Shown piece after piece: positions 6,850 to 11,853 of a DNA stretch of 11,853 bases (its first letter is position 1; each line of letters opens with the position of its first letter). A model generated the notes under the pieces. The model saw nothing but the letters and a program-made list of their open reading frames with translations, was not told where the DNA came from and did not search any database. Source of the stretch: an uncultured Tidjanibacter sp. (GTDB lineage: Bacteria; Bacteroidota; Bacteroidia; Bacteroidales; Rikenellaceae); assembly GCA_934663885.1 (NCBI GenBank), contig CAKUKW010000045.1, forward strand, positions 1 to 11,853, written 5' to 3'. The translations under genes and the position numbers were made by a program.

Positions 6850-7293
6850 ATGAAACGAATACTTTTAATCCTAACAGCAGTATTGGCCCTATCCGGCACC
6901 GCCTGTATGGGTCAACAAGCAGAAAAAGGAGCTATATTCTGGACACCGACCGAAAAAGAAGAGATTACCCGCTGTCTGGAGTTTTATATGGAAGGGAACC
7001 GGCAAGCCGACAGCAAGATTCTGGCAAGAGCGTTTGCAGAAACCGCTACCGTATCCACTGATATGAACGGAAAATTCAGCTGTATGCCTATTCAGGAATT
7101 CTATGTTATAGTCGATGGTATTGAACCCAGTCCGGCAAGCTATACGCTGGTCGCCTGTAGTGTGGAGCAGGATATTGCCATGCTACGGATAGAGCTGGAA
7201 CTCGGCAATCATAAATATACCGACATGTTCACCCTCGTAAAGGACGGAAATGAGTGGAAGATCGTAAGCAAGGCCTCTCATCGGCATTATTAA
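6850..7293 (+). CDS. Exported NTF2-like protein (lumazine-binding-like, PF12893 type)
   Basis: A 147-residue small exported protein. Residues 1-19 form a signal peptide; TAC (17-19) lacks the usual Leu of a lipobox, so it may be a plain Sec substrate. The mature part reads as a compact cone-shaped NTF2 fold: a first helix EEITRCLEFYMEGNRQADSKILARAFAET, then ATVSTDMNGKFSCMPIQEFY, and C-terminal strands IAMLRIELELGNHKYTDMFTLVKDGNEWKIVSKASH. The final 'D.f.L.k.....WKIV.K..H' is typical of the putative lumazine-binding NTF2 branch. It begins 11 nt after the decarboxylase-like gene and is the first of three NTF2-fold genes in a row. Ligand and reaction, if any, are unknown. Confidence 0.82.
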   Translation: MKRILLILTAVLALSGTACMGQQAEKGAIFWTPTEKEEITRCLEFYMEGNRQADSKILARAFAETATVSTDMNGKFSCMPIQEFYVIVDGIEPSPASYTLVACSVEQDIAMLRIELELGNHKYTDMFTLVKDGNEWKIVSKASHRHY

Positions 7294-7313
7294 TGCTTAG
7301 ACCCGAATAAGAT

Positions 7314-8039
7314 GTGACATTAAAGTATTCCTTGGCAATCGTTTGCCTGTGTGCCCTGGCGGTTACCTATGCGCAGGGGCAGGTTGGCTCTCAGACGGAT
7401 CCATCACCTGAAAAACAATATAATATGATACTGAAAAGACCCGCTACTGGCAGCCCGCAGGATGTAATCGATAAAACGAACATCAAAGAATTATTGGAGT
7501 TTGAGCGCTTCTGCCGCGACAATGCTCTCTGGGACGAAATGCACAAATGTTTTGCCGACGAGTCGTATGTGAAAATTTCATGGTACGAGGGAACAGGACA
7601 TGGATTTGTGGAAGGCTCACGAAACAATCCTATGCGTGCGCCTCACAAAATCTACAATACCGAAACGCGGCTCAATGGGGATAAAGCGGTTTCCATCATG
7701 ATGACAACCATCAGCATGCGTATGCAGATCGACGACGTTCCTGTCGAATTGTCATCGGATGTGAAACTTATCTTCCGAACGCAGAGAATCAACGGTACAT
7801 GGTACATCGTCGGCTTTGAGTCCATTTACGAACAGGACAGGATTATTCCCGTATTGCCGAACAGCAACCTGACAATTCCGGCAGAAGAAATAGCAAACTA
7901 TAGGCAAAGTTACGCCTGCATGATCTACATCATGAGAAGGAATGGTACCACTATCGATGAAAACCTTCCCGGTATTGACCGCCCCGATTTGGTGGAAAAG
8001 TTGTACGCCGAAACGGACGCATGGTTGATCAGTGAATAA
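7314..8039 (+). CDS. Exported SnoaL/NTF2-like protein with displaced start codon
   Basis: A 241-residue protein from a GTG at 7314. Residues 1-20 form a good signal peptide (TLKYSLAIVCLCALAVTYA|Q). Residues about 60-190 form a SnoaL-like NTF2 fold (helix IKELLEFERFCRDNALWDEMHKCFADES, then HGFVEGS..., and closing strands KLIFRTQRINGTWYIVGFESIYEQDRIIPVLP). A C-terminal extension (LTIPAEEIANYRQSYACMIYI... LPGIDRPDLVEKLYAETDAWL) is typical of the larger exported members. Upstream, ATG at 7312-7314 is followed directly by TGA. Removing TG would put ATG straight before ACA TTA AAG, so a 2-nt insertion may have displaced the original start, with GTG perhaps rescuing it. It lies 20 nt after the preceding gene and 15 nt before its paralogue. 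Confidence 0.8.
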   Translation: MTLKYSLAIVCLCALAVTYAQGQVGSQTDPSPEKQYNMILKRPATGSPQDVIDKTNIKELLEFERFCRDNALWDEMHKCFADESYVKISWYEGTGHGFVEGSRNNPMRAPHKIYNTETRLNGDKAVSIMMTTISMRMQIDDVPVELSSDVKLIFRTQRINGTWYIVGFESIYEQDRIIPVLPNSNLTIPAEEIANYRQSYACMIYIMRRNGTTIDENLPGIDRPDLVEKLYAETDAWLISE

Positions 8040-8054
8040 AAACAATAAGGAACA

Positions 8055-8657
8055 ATGAAAACATTCAAAATAGTATTCCCATGCCTGTTCATGGTATTGT
8101 TTGCAGGCAGCCTGTCGGCACAATCCAACAAAAACAACGAACGTATCAATTTTAATAATAAGGATATGACAGATTATGACGCGATAAACAATATAATCGT
8201 GGCAGAAAGGATTTTCCGTTCAAGCCACCGCAACGAAGAGTTGGCAAAATGCTATGCCGAAGATGCGCAGATCCACACCAGTTGGCAGAGCGGGGGGGTT
8301 AACACTTTTGTGGGACAATCCCCGCAGGAGGTGGTCGATGCACTTACCATGGTGAACCGGTGCGGCGGCGCACTCATCTACCAGAATGGCGATAAGGCCT
8401 TTGTCGAGTATCCGACGACCACCATTCGCGGCGTGTATGTAAACGACGTCGAAGCTGTACTTACTTCCTATATGCGCCTGCTGTATCGTGTGGAGAAACG
8501 CAGCGGTCAGTGGAAAATCACCTCACTTACCAGCATCAATGAGTCTGACGAACTGACTCCTGCTATCCCGGGACAGGATATGAAGATCAATCCCGAAGAA
8601 TATAGTGATTATTATCAAATATTTGACGATGACAAGAAGATGATCAATTTAGCTTGA
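8055..8657 (+). CDS. Exported SnoaL/NTF2-like protein, C-terminally shortened
   Basis: A 200-residue paralogue of the preceding protein. Residues 1-22 are a signal peptide (cleavage SLSA|Q). The NTF2 fold follows: YDAINNIIVAERIFRSSHRNEELAKCYAEDAQIHTSW, VNTFVGQSPQEVVDA, and closing strands YMRLLYRVEKRSGQWKITSLTSINESDELTPAIPG, which align with TWYIVGFESIYEQDRIIPVLP of its neighbour. Both then continue as '(I)(P/N)(A/P)EE....Y'. After DYYQ this protein diverges into 12 residues (IFDDDKKMINLA) and stops, while the neighbour goes on about 43 residues with the LPG-DRP-...WL element. The loss coincides with the change to A+T-rich sequence of the restriction-modification island, so the 3' end was probably replaced. 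The core fold should still be present. Confidence 0.8.
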   Translation: MKTFKIVFPCLFMVLFAGSLSAQSNKNNERINFNNKDMTDYDAINNIIVAERIFRSSHRNEELAKCYAEDAQIHTSWQSGGVNTFVGQSPQEVVDALTMVNRCGGALIYQNGDKAFVEYPTTTIRGVYVNDVEAVLTSYMRLLYRVEKRSGQWKITSLTSINESDELTPAIPGQDMKINPEEYSDYYQIFDDDKKMINLA

Positions 8658-8812
8658 GTCTGAAGCTGTCGCTAAATATTTTTAGTTGTGAGATTGATTG
8701 ATCTTTTTTTGAGACAATCCACCCCTCCTCGCCTATCATCAGATTTGGCTTAATCTGGAGTTCAATTCGATGATATATGGTGAAATATTGTGGGATGAAT
8801 TAAGACTATAGC

Positions 8813-8831
8813 ATTACTATTTTGAAGTAAT
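8813..8831. promoter_or_regulatory. Inverted repeat upstream of the methyltransferase gene
   Basis: ATTACT (8813-8818) and AGTAAT (8826-8831) are perfect reverse complements around ATTTTGA. The site lies 18 nt before the -7 element at 8849-8856, where a repressor or activator of a restriction-modification operon could act. No controller (C) gene is visible in the window, so autoregulation by the methyltransferase is one possibility. Confidence 0.3.
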
Positions 8832-8848
8832 AGTTCTAAATTAATGTG

Positions 8849-8856
8849 TACTTTTG
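8849..8856 (+). promoter_or_regulatory. Candidate -7 element of the restriction-modification operon
   Basis: TACTTTTG matches TAnnTTTG exactly, 27 nt before the methyltransferase ATG. A TTTG at 8821-8824 could be the -33 element, but the 24-nt spacing is longer than the usual 19-20. Confidence 0.45.
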
Positions 8857-8883
8857 TTCGATCAACCGCAGCACAATTAGAAT

Positions 8884-10155
8884 ATGTCATATTCAACTCA
8901 GGAAAAAACAGGCAAAGAACTGAATAGATTATTTAAAGAAGATTTACCATTCCATGATTGGTATAGATTTGTCCTGTCTTTTCCACCTCATCTTGTAAGT
9001 GATTATTTGCATAAGTTTAATGCAGACCCCCAAAGCACTGTATTAGACCCTTTTGCGGGAACTGGCACAACATTAGTTGAATGCAAAAAATATGGGATAA
9101 GTTCAATTGGATTTGAGACTAATCCCATAGCTAATTTTGCAGCCACAGTTAAAACAAGCTGGGATGTATCCGGTAAAGACCTTTTATCTCATGCCACGAA
9201 TATTGCAGTTCAAGCCAGCAAAAATATAAAAAATAAGAGCTTTCAATTCGAGCAATTAACAGATGATCAATATAAATTGCTGATAGCTAATTCTATTAGC
9301 GATGAGCCACTGAGAAAAGCTTTGATTTTGTTAAAAACTATTGATTCCGAAAAATCGACATTCCGTGATTTCGAAAGATTAGCTTTTGCTAAACAGCTAG
9401 TATTCAGCTATAGTAATTTGAAGTTCGGTCCAGAAGTCGGTGTGTCGCGCAAAAAAAAAACAGATATAGAAGTTATCGATTTATGGCTTGAGGGTATAAA
9501 AAAAATGGCTGATGATCTGGATAATGTTTCCAATGAGTTAAGAAATACCAAAGCCATCTCATTAAATTGCGATGCTAGAAGTGTTACTTCGCAAACATTA
9601 TCTCTTAATAGTATTGATTATATTATTACTTCGCCTCCTTATCCTAATGAGAAAGATTATACAAGAACAACTCGACTTGAAAATGTTATACTAGGCTATA
9701 TCAAGACCGCTAAAGACTTGAAAAGCATAAAACAATATCTTCTCAGATCTAATACAAAGAACGTATATAAGGGGGATGGGGACGATCAATGGGTAAATGG
9801 TATTGAATCAATTCAACAGCTATCCAAACATATTGAGGAAAGACGTATAGAACTAAAGAAAACGTCAGGCTTTGAGAAACTTTACCATAAAGTAGTAAAG
9901 TTGTATTTTGGTGGAATGGCTAAACATCTAAATGATTTGAAACCATTCCTAAAGTCAAATGCAAAATTGGCATATGTAGTAGGTGAACAAGCATCATATT
10001 TTAGAATACCTATTCATACTGCAGAATTGTTAGGAGAAGTTGCAGAATCTGTAGGTTATAAAGTTGAGGGGATCGAATTATTTAGGGAACGTCTCTCTAC
10101 GACGACACAAACGCTTATTAAAGAAGAAGTTTTATTATTATCTTTGAAAAAATAA
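8884..10155 (+). CDS. Site-specific DNA methyltransferase (SPPY type, N4-cytosine or N6-adenine)
   Basis: A 423-residue SAM-dependent DNA methyltransferase. Motif I is DPFAGTGTTLVE (55-66), binding SAM, followed by GFETNPIANFAA (76-87) as motif II. The catalytic motif IV is TSPPYPNEKDYTR (249-261). The I-before-IV order differs from the beta class, where IV comes first. SPPY is most common among N4-cytosine enzymes, but N6-adenine is possible. The middle region (about 95-235) and 265-340 may hold target recognition. The C-terminal part (AKLAYVVGEQASYFRIPIHTAELLGEVAESVG) completes the fold. The gene is much richer in A+T than the upstream operon, consistent with transfer. A run of ten A residues at 9451-9460 spans codons 190-193. 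The nuclease-like gene follows after 9 nt, so this is probably the modification half of a type II system. Confidence 0.92.
   Translation: MSYSTQEKTGKELNRLFKEDLPFHDWYRFVLSFPPHLVSDYLHKFNADPQSTVLDPFAGTGTTLVECKKYGISSIGFETNPIANFAATVKTSWDVSGKDLLSHATNIAVQASKNIKNKSFQFEQLTDDQYKLLIANSISDEPLRKALILLKTIDSEKSTFRDFERLAFAKQLVFSYSNLKFGPEVGVSRKKKTDIEVIDLWLEGIKKMADDLDNVSNELRNTKAISLNCDARSVTSQTLSLNSIDYIITSPPYPNEKDYTRTTRLENVILGYIKTAKDLKSIKQYLLRSNTKNVYKGDGDDQWVNGIESIQQLSKHIEERRIELKKTSGFEKLYHKVVKLYFGGMAKHLNDLKPFLKSNAKLAYVVGEQASYFRIPIHTAELLGEVAESVGYKVEGIELFRERLSTTTQTLIKEEVLLLSLKK
9451..9460 (+). repeat. A10 homopolymer within the methyltransferase gene
   Basis: Ten consecutive A residues encode the Lys-Lys-Lys-Thr junction near residue 190, between motifs I and IV. 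Slippage by one base would shift the frame before the catalytic SPPY motif and inactivate the enzyme. The tract is present in frame here. Confidence 0.9.
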
Positions 10156-10164
10156 TATAGTAAT

Positions 10165-10968
10165 ATGGCAAAAAATCCGAATAGATATTCGACTCTTGTA
10201 GAGGATATATTCCTTTCTAAATATGAGCCGGGGGTTGAACGAATAGAGTTTCTCCGAAGCGACTTAGAAGCGACTGCCGCAAAGTTAAGCATCGATTTAC
10301 CCAAGAATCTTGGAGATATTATCTATTCTTTCAAATATAGGACTTCCTTTCCCAAAAGTTTAATCGAGCGCGCCCCTAAAGATAAAGAATGGGTAATAAA
10401 AAACATTGGAAGATCAAAATATGCGTTTATTGCTATGAAAATAGCTCGTATAATCCCAGATAATTTTCTGATTGAGATTAAAATCCCTGATTCAACTCCG
10501 GGCTTAGTAATTAAGTATGCTCTTGCGGATGAACAGGCGCTGCTTGCAAAACTTAGATATAACAGGATTCTGGATATATTCACAGGGGTTACTTGCTACT
10601 CTTTGCAAAACCATTTACGTACTACTGTTCCCGACATCGGACAAGTTGAAACCGACGAATTGTATGTAGGAGTTGACAGAAACGGGAAGCAGTATATTTT
10701 CCCCGTCCAGGCTAAGGGAGGTAAAGATGAGCTAGGAGTTGTTCAAATTGAACAGGATATAAAATTATGCTTGCATAAATATCCGAATTTGATTTGCCGG
10801 GCAATGGCTGCCCAATTTATGGAAAAGGATGTGATAGCTATTTTTGAATTCAGTTTGATAGATGATGAAATAAAAAAGGTTGGAGAAAAGCATTATAAGC
10901 TAGTCTCTCCTAATGCTATTTCCGATAGAGAATTAGAAGAATATAGATCTATTTTAGATAATAGATAA
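10165..10968 (+). CDS. Probable type II restriction endonuclease, PD-(D/E)xK-like with a QxK variant
   Basis: A 267-residue cytoplasmic protein in an operon with the methyltransferase. The central part shows a nuclease-like core: GQVETDELYVGVDRNGKQ (159-176) followed by the strand YIFPVQAKGGKDELG (177-191), with E162, D164, E165 and Q182-A-K184. The expected E of (D/E)xK is Q, as in the Mrr-type catalytic domain where QxK is known. A helix with GVVQIEQDIKLC follows. The N-terminal half (LVEDIFLSKYEPGVERIEF..., PKNLGDIIYSFKYRT) is probably for DNA recognition or dimerisation. I infer the restriction role from the motif plus the adjacent methyltransferase; no specific enzyme or recognition site is recognised. 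Base composition matches the methyltransferase, so both probably arrived together. Confidence 0.75.
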   Translation: MAKNPNRYSTLVEDIFLSKYEPGVERIEFLRSDLEATAAKLSIDLPKNLGDIIYSFKYRTSFPKSLIERAPKDKEWVIKNIGRSKYAFIAMKIARIIPDNFLIEIKIPDSTPGLVIKYALADEQALLAKLRYNRILDIFTGVTCYSLQNHLRTTVPDIGQVETDELYVGVDRNGKQYIFPVQAKGGKDELGVVQIEQDIKLCLHKYPNLICRAMAAQFMEKDVIAIFEFSLIDDEIKKVGEKHYKLVSPNAISDRELEEYRSILDNR

Positions 10969-10992
10969 TCAAGATATTCTTATAAGTCGAAA

Positions 10993-11020
10993 AGAAGGAA
11001 GTTCCTTCTCTTTTGTTTTT
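10993..11020 (+). terminator. Rho-independent terminator after the nuclease gene
   Basis: AGAAGGAA (10993-11000) and TTCCTTCT (11002-11009) are perfect reverse complements (about 6 bp of stem with the loop AAGTT), followed by a T-rich run to 11020. It starts 25 nt after the nuclease stop codon. Confidence 0.75.
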
Positions 11021-11255
11021 TATTAGTCTCAACCAGTAATGTGAAGTTGTTTTTTATGCAACAAAAGTATTCACTGATATTGGCTTCATTATTATCAAAG
11101 TGGACAAGCGTAGCCAAATAATGAATGAATGCGTCAGATAGGGGGACTAATAAAATTTTGGTTAAAGGTGGTTTTCAAAAGAATTGTTTATCTTTATAAC
11201 TGTTTTTATCCTAATTAAGAATAGGTAAACCGCTGACAAACACTTTGAAAAAAGC

Positions 11256-11342
11256 AAAAGTGTCTCACTTTTTCTTGGAAGTGTCTCACTTTTTTTCTCA
11301 AAGTGTCTCAGTTGGGGGTTGCCTTTAACAACTGAGACACTT
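11256..11342. repeat. Cluster of four AAGTGTCTCA repeats, the last inverted
   Basis: AAGTGTCTCA occurs at 11258, 11279 and 11301 in direct orientation (21 and 22 nt apart, about two helical turns) and once inverted at 11333-11342. Copies 3 and 4 form a perfect 14-bp inverted repeat, AAGTGTCTCAGTTG (11301-11314) and CAACTGAGACACTT (11329-11342), with a 14-nt spacer. Copy 1 is itself a dyad, AAAAGTG-TCT-CACTTTT. The cluster lies at the right edge of the A+T-rich restriction-modification island. The remainder of 10969-11475 holds the two terminators and no gene that I can support. Confidence 0.85.
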
Positions 11343-11406
11343 ACGGGACGTTAAGTTGTCCGGAAATGGCTTTTCGATGTCCTGTGATGTCTTGGAGGAA
11401 GGCATG

Positions 11407-11440
11407 AAAAAACCCTCTGAAACATCGTTTCAAAGGGTTT
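11407..11440 (-). terminator. Rho-independent terminator downstream of tRNA-Gly
   Basis: Read on the minus strand, AAACCCTTTGAAAC and GTTTCAGAGGGTTT form a 14-bp stem with one mismatch around the loop GAT, ending in a run of six T residues. It lies 36 nt beyond the tRNA 3' end and should end the miaA/tRNA-Gly transcription unit. Confidence 0.85.
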
Positions 11441-11475
11441 GTCTTGATTTTGTCCTGTTGTGTCTTTGGACTCAG

Positions 11476-11548
<73 letters not shown>

Positions 11549-11647
11549 AGTAATATGATGAACTTTAAATTCTTCCGCGAGGCTCCACATCCCCGCTTTT
11601 CCGCACCAGTTTTTCACAAATGCGAATGCAAATATAGAGATTTTCCG

Positions 11648-11853
11648 TTACTCCGCAAATTTTTTTATTAAATTTTCGATTTTATCCAAATCATCCGATG
11701 CGAACCACGTGATTTCGTTGTCGCGGCCGAACCATGTAACCTGCCTCTTCGCATACCGGCGCGAATTTCTTTTAATCAGTTCAACGGCCTCCTCTAATGT
11801 CGACTCACCATCAAAATAGGCGAACAACTCCCTGTATCCCACCGTATTGAGCG
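11648..11853 (-). CDS. miaA: tRNA dimethylallyltransferase MiaA, C-terminal part
   Basis: Partial gene whose 5' part lies beyond the right edge of the window. The 67 visible codons begin LNTVGYRELFAYFDGE and continue through EEAVELIKRNSRRYAKRQVTWF to DLDKIENLIKKFAE. The V-GY-RE-L motif and the helical NSRRYAKRQ-TW segment are the hallmark of the MiaA C-terminal region, which contacts the tRNA anticodon stem-loop. MiaA adds the dimethylallyl group to A37 of tRNAs reading codons that begin with U. The stop codon is at 11648-11650 (plus-strand TTA). The in-frame Met at 11842 is internal, not the start. It is a core gene and marks the right side of the window as conserved chromosome. Confidence 0.93.
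   Translation of the reverse strand, partial: LNTVGYRELFAYFDGESTLEEAVELIKRNSRRYAKRQVTWFGRDNEITWFASDDLDKIENLIKKFAE

Noticed and set aside
8685..8708. Terminator after the last NTF2-like gene
   Set aside because: AGAT...ATCT before a T-run gives only a 4-bp A+T-rich stem, too weak to call.
11256..11342. CRISPR array
   Set aside because: Repeats are only 10-14 bp, spacing is 21-22 nt with near-identical T-rich content between them, one copy is inverted, and no cas genes are present.
11549..11647. Second tRNA or tRNA remnant between miaA and tRNA-Gly
   Set aside because: GCGGAA-type strings resemble the tRNA acceptor start, but no cloverleaf arms follow.

Overview
The window looks like a chromosomal segment from a Bacteroidales bacterium (phylum Bacteroidota). 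Supporting signs are promoter elements matching the TAnnTTTG type, a short PorT/OMP_b-brl-like barrel protein, a LytTR response regulator with a PHFxFNxLN-type histidine kinase, many exported NTF2-fold proteins, and the C-terminus of a typical Bacteroidales MiaA. The genus cannot be fixed from the sequence alone.

Layout. (1) 1-2631: an outer-membrane beta-barrel protein with its own promoter and terminator, then a two-gene signalling operon made of a LytTR response regulator and a 4-TM histidine kinase. (2) 2632-3524: about 0.9 kb of A+T-rich sequence with no convincing gene, holding small inverted repeats and what may be a decayed minus-strand reading frame. (3) 3525-8657: an AraC-type regulator (minus strand) diverging from a tight plus-strand operon. 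The operon begins with a broken aldo/keto reductase (only about 43 codons of its N-terminus remain). It continues with an OB-fold tRNA_anti-like protein whose own N-terminus also looks lost, a lipoprotein with a flavin-reductase-like split barrel, an exported amidohydrolase-2/gamma-resorcylate-decarboxylase-like enzyme, and three consecutive exported NTF2-like proteins. The last of these seems to lack its C-terminal end. (4) 8658-11342: an A+T-richer accessory island carrying a DNA methyltransferase and a companion PD-(D/E)xK-like nuclease, which is a probable type II restriction-modification pair. It ends in a terminator and a cluster of repeats sharing AAGTGTCTCA. (5) 11343-11853: core sequence with a minus-strand terminator, tRNA-Gly(GCC) and the 3' part of miaA.

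How the genes fit together. The AraC regulator probably controls the divergent operon. That operon encodes an envelope-located set of a metal-dependent decarboxylase/hydrolase, a flavin-binding-fold lipoprotein and several small-ligand-pocket NTF2 proteins, which suggests processing of a small, possibly aromatic, molecule outside the cytoplasm. This is inference. The operon shows several possible lesions: an internal deletion at its 5' end, a start codon apparently displaced by 2 nt in one NTF2 gene, and a C-terminal loss in the last gene next to the restriction-modification island. It may therefore be decaying in this strain.

The most interesting items are the exported decarboxylase/NTF2 operon and its lesions, the restriction-modification pair with an A10 tract inside the methyltransferase gene, and the AAGTGTCTCA repeat cluster at the right edge of the island.
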